DNA of 64,000 nucleotides from the NCBI RefSeq assembly GCF_021018805.1, contig NC_086257.1:13760693-13824692 (forward strand), written 5' to 3'. Below the pieces are notes generated by a model that saw only the letters and a list, made by a program, of their open reading frames with translations, was not told the origin of the DNA and searched no databases. A program made the translations under genes and the position numbers. Each line of letters begins with the position of its first letter. The first letter of the stretch is position 1. The DNA is from Prinia subflava (lineage: Eukaryota > Chordata > Aves > Passeriformes > Cisticolidae). Shown here one piece after another: positions 35,991-48,140 of this stretch.

Positions 35991-36330
35991 GGTGGGATTT
36001 GTGGAGATTATGCCGGAGGAATTACAAAGGAGCAGACTTTCCCACAGACGCTTCAATCGCTGCCCTGAGAAAGTGTGTGAGCTGAGGCAGGCCGCCCGCC
36101 TCACGGTGCTTTGGGGAGCGCACAGGAACAGCACACACGGTTTTTAATAATTAAGTAACTTTAATTGTCCTGGGAAAGCAGCACTTGCCTTGGGGCACTC
36201 TGCGCAAACTCATAATTAATGTTACCGGGAGAGATTACGGGAAGGAGAACTGAGAAATGATTCACTTTTGCTTTTTAAGCCTCTCCGTGTTAAAGCTGTA
36301 TTATCCCCTGGTTTAAAGCCTCATTTAGCT
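35990..36330. promoter_or_regulatory. Candidate Notch-responsive enhancer
   Basis: The islet carries ACTTTCCCACAG around 36037-36046, whose complement CTGTGGGAAA is the RBPJ site type of the Hes1 promoter. It is followed by TTTAATAATTAAGTAACTTTAATTG near 36140, CATAATTAATG near 36211 and AAGCCTCATTTAGC near 36318. Homeodomain cores near an RBPJ site, 15.7 kb upstream of HES1, suggest an enhancer. Confidence 0.45.
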
Positions 36331-37430
36331 GTGAAGAAAGCCAGTGTGCTCACGGGGGGAGGTGGGGGGAGGCAGGCAAAGCACCCTGACAAATTACAAA
36401 CAGCCGCGGCAGGCTCCACCAGCAGCCCTGGCGGGATGGGAGCCGGCAGCCAGCACAGCTGGGAGCATCCCGGGTGTGCAGAGCAGCTCCGTGCTGGAGA
36501 GCCCAGAGGAGTGAAGGATGCTCATCGCCAGCCCAGGCCCGAGGCTGGCATGTGTGTGCAATTCCCACGTGCAACTTCTTGCTTGAGGGCTCCAAAGGCA
36601 GCTGCCAGCACAGGAGTTGCCAGACAGTACTGGGGCAAAGACTGGTCTCTCCCAGTACCCCCAGTGCACCAGAGGACTAAACCCAAATTCAGGAAGCCTG
36701 AATTTGGCAAAGTGAGAGTTCCTCCTAGGAGTCAAAGGGTGACAAGCCCTTTGTAAATCTGATTTATTCCAAATAAATAAAATGGGCATCTAGCACCCTG
36801 AACCTGGCTACACTCCTCTGCCATAACCTGCTCCCAACCCTCCAGGGACCAGTGCTTTCCTGTGGCAGCATGTCAGCTGTCTTAGCTGTGCAGCAAGCAA
36901 GCCATTCTCCAGGACACGCACAGCAAGGGCAGACAAAGTCCCCATGTTGGGACATGCCTCAAGCAAGCTGAGCCCCCCAGAGCTCTCAGCCCTCCTCCCC
37001 AGGCAGCTGCCTGTCTCTCTGGGTCTGCTGAGCAGGGGATTCATTCAGCTCAGCGGTAATGCTGATGCTGAGTGCCAGCACAGCCCGAGCCCCATGGGGA
37101 GCCCGGAGGACAGGCACTGCCGGTGCTGCACAAAGAGGTGGACAGTGAGGGAGGGATGCAAATCCTTCCCGGGGTGTGCGGCGCCTGGGATCCGTGGTGC
37201 TTGCTGGCGCGTTTCACCCACTTTAAAACCAACAACCTATTGGACTGGAGCGCCTCTTTTCTTTCTTTTTTCCTTTTCTGTTTTTTTTTCCCTTCCGCCC
37301 AAAGCAAATCACTGGACTCATGCAGGACGCAAGGTATTTTACTCTATAGAAATCCTTTTTTCAGGCAACTATGTCAAGAATGTTTTCATACTTTGGGCTG
37401 GATGGGAAAAAAAAGGGCTTAATCCCCTGA
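36331..37430. other. Non-coding DNA, no gene recognised
   Basis: Includes a T-rich stretch at 37254-37290. Nothing else stands out. Confidence 0.45.
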
Positions 37431-37660
37431 GATGGTTATTTCTCTGAAAACAGACATGCAAATGCTGGACTTGTCAAACCTTAAAATGTTTTCTTTATTC
37501 AGGGAATTACTGCCTGCCTGCTGAGCCCGGGTAATGCTGACAGGCTAAGCCCGGGGCCTTGGCAGCAGAGCATGCAGAGTGTGGGAAAGGGCGGCTGAGG
37601 CACGCGCCAGATAAGATCATACAATAAATGATACAGCCCTCCAGAGCACACGGCCACTTT
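37430..37660. promoter_or_regulatory. Candidate enhancer with RBPJ, GATA and octamer-like motifs
   Basis: TGTGGGAA at 37580-37587, CCAGATAAGATC near 37608, AATAAATGATAC near 37622, and CATATGCAAAC near 37661. The region also has GGGTAATGCTGACAGGC near 37530. Motif evidence only. Confidence 0.35.
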
Positions 37661-37679
37661 CATATGCAAACAGGCCTCC

Positions 37680-37681
<2 letters not shown>

Positions 37682-37711
<30 letters not shown>
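37682..37711 (+). repeat. (AC)15 microsatellite
   Basis: About fifteen uninterrupted AC units, followed by a looser CA/CACACG-rich stretch to about 37785. Confidence 0.95.
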
Positions 37712-37718
<7 letters not shown>

Positions 37719-37785
37719 GCCTGGGCAGGAGGCAGCACCTTGCTGCACGCCCGGGCAGACACACCTGCACACGCATGCACACGGC

Positions 37786-40700
37786 TGCAGGGCTGGCAGG
37801 ATGCAGGGGGATGCAGGACAGGTTTCGCTGAGCCCAGTGAGCACTGCAGATCCTGGAGGAGAGGAGATCTTCCCACTGACCCACGGTCTGGCCAAGCATG
37901 TTCCCTGATTGTCCTGTCATGCCTCAGTGGCTGCATTTTGCATCTGGGGCATGGTCGGAAAGAAGCCCTGTGAGGAAAGAAAAGTCATCATCTAATAACT
38001 TTGCTAGTTCTTTCTCCCAGCTGTGGGGTAAAACCTGAAAACAGGACTCAAATGGCTCAGAAGATGACAAAGATAATCCAAAATGCACAGGACTTTTAGT
38101 TGCATCCTTTTAGCTTAATTCTTTTAGCTGTGGTGTTGTTTTGGACCTAAGTGGCTTTTTGGTGCACATGCCTGGGGCTGGGCAAAGCAGCCACGTATTC
38201 TGCCCTCTGACAGGGATTCATTTCTAAAGAGAAGCAAAGATCATGACCCCACTGATGGCAGCAGCAGGACTGATGGTGCCATGCTCCTGCTGCCCATGGA
38301 GGCAGCACCAGCCTCCTCCCAGGCATCCACAGAGTCCTCAGTTGAGCCATTTTTGCTTTCTTTGCAGTGTGCAAACCTGATTCAGCCGGGAGACGGGCAG
38401 GCAGGAGGCCGGCGTGAGCCTCCCTCGAGCCCTAAGTGTGGCACCTGCACATTTATTTTAATGACGTGGTGCCTGGCAATGCGCAGCCGGCAGCGGAGAG
38501 CCGCCGTCATGGGTCACAGTGCTGGTGGGTCACACAGCCAGCCACAGCTAATGACCCATGTGCTGGGGTAGGAACAATGGCTCTGAGCTACTGAGAGTTC
38601 AGCAAAAGCCACCGTGGGAGGCAGCCACCACAGCAGCAGCAGCATTTGGAGCCAAAACAGGCTCCCTCGGGGAGTCAAGTGCCACCCCAGAGTAGTGCTG
38701 GCACCAGCCCAGGCCCCCGTGGGCTGGTGATGGCCATGGTCACCATTCCTGTCCTGTCATGGCAGTATGTCCTGCTCTGACACCACTACCCACTGGTGGT
38801 GGGTCCTGCTGGGACATGTTTTGCAGGTTGCATTACTAAATTAATCTCAGCACAGCTCCTCCTAAGCCAAGCTTAGCTTTTGACATGGTTACAGTTGTAT
38901 TTTTAGGGCATGCAGGAGCCTGAGTGCGGGGGCAGAAGGCTGCTGAGCACATGAGGGGTGGCAAAATAGGTGGCCGGTGATGGATGGCTGCCCTGTGCTC
39001 CTCCAGAGCCCTGCACACCCACAAATCACAGCTCCTCACTCCTCGCTGCTCTCAAGGTAGCTGGAGAAGGGGGAGAGCCACGGTGGGGGGGTCCTGGCGT
39101 CTTACTCCCGGCTTAATACGGTGCATTCACACAGATAATCTGTCAAGGAAAAAATGAGCCAACAAGCTATCTATTCTTGTCTGCGCTATTTTCCCATGTC
39201 AGAAACAGGCTGGGCTGAAAAATGTAGGTTTCCCCTTTCATCTTGCCTTTCAGAGCCCCTGAACAAGATGCCTTTCTTTGCCAGCACTCGCCGAGGAGAT
39301 CTTGCCTTGAAGAGCAGAAAAAGGGGCTTTCTTTTTCCTTCTCTCTCTCTTTTTTTTTTTTTTTTTTAATATCTATGCCCAGGCTGTGCCAGTGGCAGGG
39401 ATGTAGAGTAGCTTTTATTTTCCTTGGGAAGGAAGGGTGCTGTGCTGATCTCTTCCTTGAGCTCCCACTGTTGTTACTGTTTCCACTAAGCTGAATTAGG
39501 GATGACAATAAATATTTCCCTTCCACGCTTTATTTTTAACATGAAAAGAATTGTCTGGGAAGGCAAAAAAAACCACATTTCCCCAGGTGGAAGGCCCCAG
39601 TGAGCAAGAGACAAGTGATGAAATGCTGCTGCATCCTCCCCTCAGCTGTGTGATGCCAACACATCAGTGTTGGACACTCAGCAACACCCATCCTTTCACG
39701 AGTGCCACCATCCTGCTGTGCCTCTCCCCTCCACACTCAGGGATGCATATCCATGCTAGCCAGGCATTCTGTGGTGGAGCCTCCTCTCCCCCCTGTCCAT
39801 GGGGTGGCAGAGAGCATGAGAGGCAGGCAGAGGTTCTGCACACCTCAAGTTTACAAGATGGTGGCAATCCTTGCTCTCCTCTGGCTGGGCATCTTGGGCT
39901 GACATGCCCTTTTTATTCAGTTGCTTTGGTCTAATAAAAGCAAGAAATGTGTTTTTATAGGCTTTGTGGTCTGTCTTTTATTAATCACATTTCTTTGCAT
40001 TCTTGCTGGTTTGGAGTGAGTGGCAGTGGCCACCAGTTCTCCAGCTGCATGGGCTGTTCTGCTAGTGCTGGGGTGTGTTTGTTGATTTATGGAAGTGGTT
40101 TTCAAAAAATAATATTTGAAATGGCCAGGTAACAGCCAAGTGCAGGGAGAGGACATATCAGCAGCACTTGTATAGCAGTGATCCAGCTATCTGGTTTCTT
40201 GTAAAAGCAAATAGTTTAAAGGGTCTTAGGCTGTTCTGCTTCCTTCACAGTTTTGAGAATATTTTGAGAATTTTGAAAATTGTAGTCTTCTTTGCTATGG
40301 TTTCCCTGACCTGGGGATCACACATGGCAAGCAAATAAACCCTTTCTGAGACCCAATTAGTGGTACCATTGAAGCCTACATTTTTAATTGTTTTTGTATG
40401 TGTACTTTTGAAAGAAGAGATGGATGCTCTTCCCTCCTCCAAGTGCAGAAAAATGGACAGTCAGGCTCTATCCACAAGACTTGGAGGACCCTGTCCACTC
40501 CAAATATCAGTGCTAGAGACTTGGTCCTTACAGCCAGCTGTGACACACAGTCTTGCTCAACTTCTTTTCCCCTCAGCTTTTCTTGAAGGTTTTGTGAAGA
40601 TCAGCAGAAAGAGGAGACAAAGCTCTGAAAACAAATGCTTCTTCCCTGGAGGATGTCTAAGCAGCCCTCAGTCGTTGGGCATGTTTGGTTCCTGCCACCT

Positions 40701-43700
40701 GTAATGAGGACAGGAGAATGAACTCCTGCAGGGAATACTGCAGAAGAGATGGCCAAAAGCTCAGGCTGCCATGAGCTGCAGCACCAGAGCCTCGCTGGTG
40801 CCTGAGTGCAGGGCCAGCACCCACACTCAGCAGACAGCTGTTGGAAGAGCTGTGGGGCCGGGGATGTGCTTCTCTGCCAAAATATTTTGAAGGCAGGGGT
40901 GCTGGAAGGAACCGCAGGGAAATAGGGATCAGACAGAGCAGGCAGCTAATTGGGAGGAGCAAAAATACATAGGTAAGATAAAAGAGAATGTTTGCATTGT
41001 CTGGAATCCCCAGGCCATCCCAGGTTCGCCTCCAGCTGTTTGGTGAAAAGGCCTTTCCAGCCTTTGAGAAGGTCATGGTTAGTCTGGAATCAAACAAAAT
41101 GAGCAAGCGAAGGTGAGCAGGCAGGAAGGCATGAAACCAGATCCCTTGGCTTTTGGGAGGACTGGGAAACTTGTAAATGCAATTGCTTGTGGTGGTGTAG
41201 CACTCAGATTGCCACAGCTTTTGCATGACAGTACCAAGAGACCCCACCTAAGGCTGGAGCTGCTCCAGGCTCTGGAGAGAAGAACCTGTGGCCTGAATAC
41301 ACAAAACAGGAGTGGAAACAGGCAGGAGATGACTTTCCCACAGGCAGACTGGGGCAGAGCTGGAGCTGCCATCGCCGCAGTTAAGGCTGTGGCCACCAGC
41401 TGCCTTGCCCCAGGGGCAGGATCAGGGCTCAGCTGTGTAAACTTGTGGGGACCTGGGCAAGAGCTGGACGGGCCCAAGGAATTTTGGGGAACTCAACATG
41501 CAATGTCAGTGAGAGCCTAGCAGGGCTTTGAGATGTGACAGAAGGACAGAGACATCTGGGCAGCATGGTGTTACTACCAGCTCACTCAAGTCTTCGTCCC
41601 CCTGCTGCCAAGCAGAGTACCTTGGGACATGTAACACTACAGTCCTTCTTAAACCTCAGCCTGGGAGTCTCCCCCATGAGAGAGGAAGGGGGTGGCAGGC
41701 AAAGGCAAGGTCATCCCCAGCCTCTTCCTTCCTCCCACCGAGTTGGGCAATGGTGGAATGCAGCAGGGACCAGAATGTGCCTGTCCTTGCTTTGGCCTCC
41801 CAAAGAAAAGGGACTGAAGCCACAGGTGCTCCATGGGAATGAGCACTGCAGCCTCTGCAGGGTTGGGAAACTGATGTTATCACAAGGGAGGGTTCACCTC
41901 AGCAGGGAGGTGAGGAGCAGCCCCCCCAGCCCAGCCCCACAGCCACTGCCCCAGGGCCTCTGCCAGCTCTGCAGGATGGAGGCGGGCTGGGAATCCTGGA
42001 CTGCTCCAGCAGACAGGGCAATGCCACTCACAGCACACTGTGAATCACCAGCCCTGGCGTGCAACCGCATCCTTCACCTGGCAGGAGCTGGGTACACCTG
42101 GGTACACCTCATTTCCTGACACAGGGGCCTTTCCCTGAGCAAGGGCAAGGGCTGCACAATCTCCTGGCTGCAAGGCAGGGCTGGGAGCAACTGGACAGCT
42201 GAAACCCTGGAAGATACTTGCCTGGGCCTCCTGGGAACCTGCCAAGTGTTTCTGTGGGCTTGGAAACTCAGACCCCCAGCCTTCGCCCATGTGTGGAATG
42301 AGGTTCTGAAGTCAGCACAAAACCAGAAAAAAATACCCAATGCATGTGAATAAAAGCTTATGTGAGGGAAATCATTGCCTGCAAAGAGGGTCCAGACCCT
42401 GGGCAGCTGCTCCTCCACTGCCCTCCTAGGGAGCATGTGGGAAGACCCTTCCTTTCCTGCCCCAGGATCTCATTTGACCCCTGTCCGGGTGCTCTGTCAG
42501 GCTGCCCCAGCACCCTGGGACACTGCCAGTCCTCTGCACGCCCTGCCTGGCTCCCTGGGCGAGCTGGCCAGCCTGCCTGGGAAGGGAGCCTGCTGTTTGG
42601 CAGGAACAACTGCGCTGCTCTCCAGGCTCCAGCGCTCCCCCCGGGCAAACCCTGGCCCCATGCAGACCCCACCTGTGCCCGGGGGAGCGCCGAGGGGCAC
42701 GGGGGGTGCTGGGGGTGCTGGGGGTGGTGGGGCAGTGCGGGCAGATGCCGGTGCCACGGGCAGGAGCGTGGGCTGCTGTGGGCACCGTGCCGCGGCCTGG
42801 GCAAGGCCGGGCAGACAAAGGGGAGCCAAACCCCCAGGGGAAGGCTTGGATCAGATCCTGTCCCAGAGTGTTAAGCTGCTCACACAAAGCTCCTCGAGCC
42901 CAGGCTGGCTCTGCCCCCTCTGCTGCCTTCTCCCTCTGCGGGCAGGGCTGGTGCCAACGTCGGAACCTGCTAATCAGTAGCTACAGCAGCCGCAGCCTCC
43001 CTCAAGCCTCCCAGCCTCCCTTCCCTCCCTCCCGCCTTGACTGCCGGCCAAGCGCGGCCGAGCCTGCCGGCGCAGGAATGTGTGAGAGCCATGTGTCACT
43101 TCTCCAGACTGTGGGAAAGTGCTGCTCCAGTGAACTCACAGCAGCTGCCCTGCCCCAGCCCCAGCCCCGGCCCTGGCCCCGGAACAGGAGCTGGGCTGGC
43201 CGCCCTGGGACGCCGGTGCACTCCCACTCCGCTCCCTCAGCGTGGGTCCCCTGCCAGCCCCCAGCCCTGCGGGTGACAAAGAACATCTGAGCCCCCAGCG
43301 CCTGCCACAGCCACTGCGGGTGGTGAAGGAAGGGCTGCTGACCTGGTTTTCCTTTAGAAACAGTTGTTTCCCTGCACTCTTATGTTGATTTTTTTTTTCC
43401 CCCTAGATGAAGGGTGTGGAGTGCTGAGAACAGGAGCAGCCACTCGGGGAGCCAGGAGCTGCCCCCATGCTGCACTCTCACCACCTGGCACTTGTACAAG
43501 ACTCTTCATCTTCAAAGCCCTGGGCAGACAATGGCCCCTTTCAGGCTGCACGGTGCCTGCAGCCGGCCAGAGCCCTGGCCATGGTCAGCCTGCCTGGCGT
43601 GGGCTCGGCCCTGGCTCCAGCACTGGACATGCCTGCCCTCATCTACCAGAGGAGGCAGACGATGCTGGGTGCTGAGGGGGAAAGCTGCTGAACCCACATT

Positions 43701-43969
43701 CCAGCTGCTGGGGGAGCGGCCAGCCCCCTTCCTTTTCTCTATCATCCTCCTTGCCCACCACAGCTCTTTTGGGTTGTTGCAATGGCCGTCAGCATGGCAC
43801 CTCCCAGGGGAGCTTGGTGCTGGAGCATCAGCAGGGCCCTCAGCTCTGTGGAGAGGGCTTGGCTGCCTCTCTGCGGGAGCCCCCGTGCCCAGCAGCTCTA
43901 AACTCACACAAAAGCAAGACCAAGCTGAATAGAGGGTGGGGAACAGCCTGTCCCCTTTTTCCCCCCAGC
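37786..43969. other. Non-coding DNA with a GC-rich, G4-prone block
   Basis: No credible exons. Features: a possible regulatory islet at 39095-39260 (GGCTTAATACGG, CAGATAATCTGTC), a T-rich tract at 39350-39367, an AT-rich stretch at 40080-40400, and a GC-rich block at 42480-43280 with a G-quadruplex motif. TGTGGGAA occurs at 43110-43117. Confidence 0.5.
42701..42732 (+). other. Intramolecular G-quadruplex motif
   Basis: Four G runs of 6, 5, 5 and 4 (42701-42706, 42711-42715, 42720-42724, 42729-42732) are separated by 4-nt loops, well within the usual folding rule. Confidence 0.75.
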
Positions 43970-44290
43970 CCCCTGCCAGGGGATTAATTGCCGACCTAGG
44001 GAGCAGGGGAGCGGGGCTGGGGCTTGGCAGGAGGGCAGCAATGCAAAGCACTGAAGCAGCAGTGTTCAATGGTTGGCTGGTGCCTCTGTGCCTGCTGCCA
44101 GCCCTCCCCAGCTTCCTCCTTGCTGTGCTGGCCCCAGCCGACCAGGCTCTACAGACAAGCACCTATTTCTGCCCTCATTTTCATCTCCTTCTCGTAAGCC
44201 TGCCACAGGCTCTCATTAAAGCTGCTTGCTGGGGACTCATTAACTTGGCAGGCTCAGTGAACCCGGATCAATTAAAAGAAAGCTCCTTAG
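43970..44290. promoter_or_regulatory. Candidate conserved non-coding element
   Basis: GGGATTAATTGCCG near 43980, CTCATTAAAGCTGC near 44212, GACTCATTAACTTGG near 44235 and GGATCAATTAAAAG near 44266 are spread over 300 bp of otherwise GC-rich DNA. Confidence 0.3.
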
Positions 44291-46019
44291 CTTCTCTACT
44301 CTCTGCTTTTCTGCAGTGTTGCCCCACTCTCCTACTCCTTGTCTACATCCCAAACCAGGTAGAACAAGGACAACCGTCCCTGACCTGCAGCATGTCCTGT
44401 GTGTGTCAGTCCCAGGACCATCTCTGCCATAGCTCTGGCCCAGGTCAGCACCAGCAACTCTTGGGGAGCATGCTTGGTGAGAACCTCTTCTAGAGGAAGC
44501 TGCAGCTCCCATTAGGGTGGCTGAGGTAATAAGCAGGGTAGGATGGCTGCAGTCTGAAATGGTGCCATTGACGTGCCCTTAAGCCCCTGCCAGCATAGCT
44601 GGCTGCAGTGCTCCTTGATGCCTGCAGACCCCCCAGACATCTCCCACCAGGTCCCCTGAATGTAAGAGTGGTGTTCAGGAGCAGAGCCAGCTCCCCAGGC
44701 TCTGTGGTGCCCAGGACAATCTTGACCAACAGCCATGCTCAGATGCCCAATTTACCTGAGACTTGATTCCACACTCTTAATACATTTGCGCAAATGTTAA
44801 CATAGGTCCATTGTCAATGATAGCTTTAAGGGGTCAGAGGATAGGTAAACTTACTCCCTTTTCACCAAAAATTACCTGGATGCTCTGCAGCCAGTGGAGA
44901 GCTGGAATATCCCTGATACTGCCTTACTATTGATTATTAATGACTCCAGTCAGCATGTTGTGCATCTTTTGCTATTTCAGAAACTTTTGGAGAGTGATGC
45001 TGACTATGTAGTCAGAGCTACTCAAATTCAGAGGGACAGGCAGAAGCAGATCTCAGGCTTTCACCCCCTTCTAAATCTGCTGTCCAAACTCAAACAAACC
45101 AAAGCTCTAATAAAATTAGTTTGGAGTCTTTCCTGGGTAGCATCTGTGCAGACTGGGAATCTGCTGCTGCCAGACAAATGATGATATTAGTAGGTACAGA
45201 ATGAGGCCATGGGGTGTTAGAGACCATGGGCCAAGCCAAACACTGGATGCAAATGCTCCCAGGCTCTGGGAAAACCCTGACCCAGGCACTGACTGGACAG
45301 CATGGCTGGGGCTTGTGTCTGCAAACTGAGGAGAGTGTGGCCTCTCTAGCCCTCCACTGTGGACAAGCTCCAGCACAGTGAGAAAATCTGGGGCTCCAGC
45401 ATCTTTCTGGCACCTTTTTCACTGCCTGGCTACAACTGTGATGGCTCACATCCTTTTCCTTGCAAGGGCAATGTCTGATGTGTCACCTGTACAGAGCCAG
45501 CCTGTGTCTACCCTGGGAGGAGAGGCAGACCTTGATTGCAAGATTGTGCCTGCTGCTCCCCTACTTGACTGCAAGTATCCCCACATGGCCTCTCAAGTGG
45601 AGAAAATATTTGCTGTCAGCATTAGGTTTAGACCTAAAGTCCTTACTTGAAAGCCCTTGACTTGGGACAGCTCATATGAGGAGGAACTGTACTTGGAGGC
45701 TCAGGGTCATCAGCTTTTCCTTGCCAGAACTGAGAAAGAAAAGCAAACAGCTCCTGCAGCCCTTCTCTGGTTTGGGTTTTGTTACACTTTCCAAATGCAT
45801 CAGTCAAATATTCATGAAGGATCAGCCAAATCTTTCCCAGGCTTACAAGCTCAGTTCCAAATAAGCCTTGGCCTTACTGACACTCCACAGAGGTCTGATT
45901 GCACTGGCAGGAGGAAGAAACATTGAGTGTGAGGTTTAACAAGCCCTGTGCTGTGTCAGCTCATCATCTCTGCAGTGCTGGTCCAGGCAGACGAGGCTCC
46001 CCTTGTCACCCTCCTCCTC
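44291..46019. other. Non-coding DNA, no gene recognised
   Basis: Bulk intergenic DNA without repeats or credible exons. Confidence 0.45.
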
Positions 46020-46160
46020 CCAAGTGAGTCACTGGAGCATGGATCATACATGTACATAAGTGCTAATGACCGTGTTTATGTCCTGGCTGTATTTGCTGGG
46101 CAACATTTGACTCTCACGTGATGCAAAGATAGGAATAGTGAATTAGCTTGCTTAAACCTC
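46020..46160. promoter_or_regulatory. Candidate conserved non-coding element
   Basis: Compact islet with GTGCTAATGACC, GTGTTTATGTCC, TCACGTGATGCAAAG (E-box CACGTG) and GTGAATTAGC. Motif evidence only. Confidence 0.3.
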
Positions 46161-48029
46161 TCCTGTGTTCATGGAGGTGCCCAGCAGCACCCAGGATCAT
46201 CAATGCACCATCAGTGACCAGCTCTGCATGGCCCAGCTGGGCAGAGCCATCCCGTGGGAAAGGCACTGGCTGTGTCCTTGTGCCTGCTGAAAGCAGCCTG
46301 CAATATCAGCTGAATGCTCAGAAATTAGGGACAAGAAGAATGCAGATGATGGGTAGCTTTTCTGTTTCATAACTCGGGAGTTTAGGGATGCTAGAGGTTG
46401 TTGGGAGCTCTAAAGATGAATTAACTGCTTTCCAAAAGTCTGTCTCAGGGGACATCAGAGTGCTTTTTTAGCAGTAACACCCATCCCCTACCAGGGAACT
46501 GAGAAATTGTGCACTGTGCATGCAAGGGCTGAGCTACAGCACAGATACATGGAGGAGCTGCTGGCTGCCCCAGTCCCACTGCTCTCCAGTGTCCCTGGCT
46601 GGCTTTTGCACAGCACTGCTGCAGTGTGTGAGGAGTCCTACAGCTGTCTGCCATCACCCAGTGCTGGGGTGATTGCCAGGATGCTCCTGGACACTCCTGT
46701 ATGGGGCCAGGGCTCCCCCATTGCTGCCAGAGGTGCCACTGCGCCGACTGACCCTGCTGCTGAAGGCACAACTGCAGCAGCACAAAGCACTTCTCCACAG
46801 CTCCCTCCCTTTCAGCCAGCTGAGAAGCAGCAGGTTTGGCAAGCAGGGCAACAAATACCATCAGGGGATTGCCAGCAGGCCGAGGGGTGTGATAGCTTCC
46901 CCTCTGCTCTGACCTTAGCTGCTGAGCACTCGAAGGGCTCGCTGGGATAACGTTTCTCCTCACTGCTGATCCTGCTTAGCGGGCACATTGCTGGGATGGC
47001 AGAGCCACCCTGACCTCTCAACACCCAAGGCAGCCCACAGCTCAAATTCAAGGCACCTGCTGCCATAAGGCAGCTCAGGAAACCTGGCCAAGGGGCTGTC
47101 GCAGTTTGAGCTCCCGGCAGTGGGTCCAAACTCTCAACAGCAGACCCTGCACTGCTGTGTGCAGCATATGGAGTACAAGGGGTGAAAAGCAGCAAAGCAG
47201 GTTCCACAGCCCCTTGGCTACCCTGATCTTGCAAAACCCAGGAGCCCTGGGAGGCACACATGGGTGCTCAGTAGCGTATGGGCATCCTGCACATGGGACA
47301 GAGGTGCCACCGTGCCCTGAACTCCCATGCTGGGTTGCTGTCTCTGACTGGCACGTCTTGGCCCCACACCAGAAGAAAGGGACTGCTGTCATCCTCCAGC
47401 CCCACAGCTTTCCCCAGAGTCAGCACTATGACACCCCGAGCTGCCTGTCACCACAGGCCCTGGGAGAGGTCTGGGGGTCACCATCACTCTCCCACCACGA
47501 CAAGGGAGGAGCAGGATGCTTTGACAAGAGCTCAACCCTGCCAAGTCCTGGAAGCTCTTGCTGCTTTGGAAAAGGAAGAGCTTTAGCTGAACTGGCCAAA
47601 AAGAAGCATTTCATCCAGTTTTTTTGATTTTAAAAAATATTTCCAAGTCCGGTTTCTAATTTAAATTCAAAAGGAAAAAACCTCAAAATGCTATCACTTT
47701 AAAAAATCTGCTTTTATTCAAATAGTGGTGTCATGATACTCAAAAGCTCTTTTGTGCCTGAAATCCTTACCCTAAAAACAAATGTTTTCTGTAACATTTT
47801 TAATAGCAAAAATAATTAAATCAAAACTAGTTCTTTGACGCTAAACTTTTATTTTGGTCAGTCTTTGGTCCTATCATTAATCTGACTCCATCCAGGATGG
47901 GAGAAAACTTCAACACTGAGAATAACAGCAAGCATAGGAGCAGGGCATGGAAGGAACACCAGGACAGCTGGGCTAGAGCTTGCCTACCCTCAACCAGATA
48001 CCTCCAGGGGAAGGCAGGGCAGGGGGAAG
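46161..48029. other. Non-coding DNA with an AT-rich block
   Basis: 46161-47600 is ordinary GC-moderate DNA. 47620-47890 is strongly AT-rich (several TTTTA and AATTAAAT strings) without a recognisable element. Confidence 0.45.
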
Positions 48030-48140
48030 ACTTTAATAATTAGTCCGGGGCTCTCTGGAGCATTTCCAGTTTGCAAATTACCACTGCTTTATTACGTTCT
48101 AATTTAATCTGCTCCAGGACATTGCTTGCAAAAGCCTTTT
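48030..48140. promoter_or_regulatory. Candidate conserved non-coding element
   Basis: Dense homeodomain and POU-like cores in 110 bp: TTTAATAATTAGTCC near 48032, TTTGCAAATTACC near 48070, and CTAATTTAATCTGC near 48098. Confidence 0.4.

Noticed and set aside
43375..43410. Pyrimidine tract plus CCCCCTAG resembling a splice acceptor
   Set aside because: No coding continuation with a domain and no matching donor; such tracts are common.
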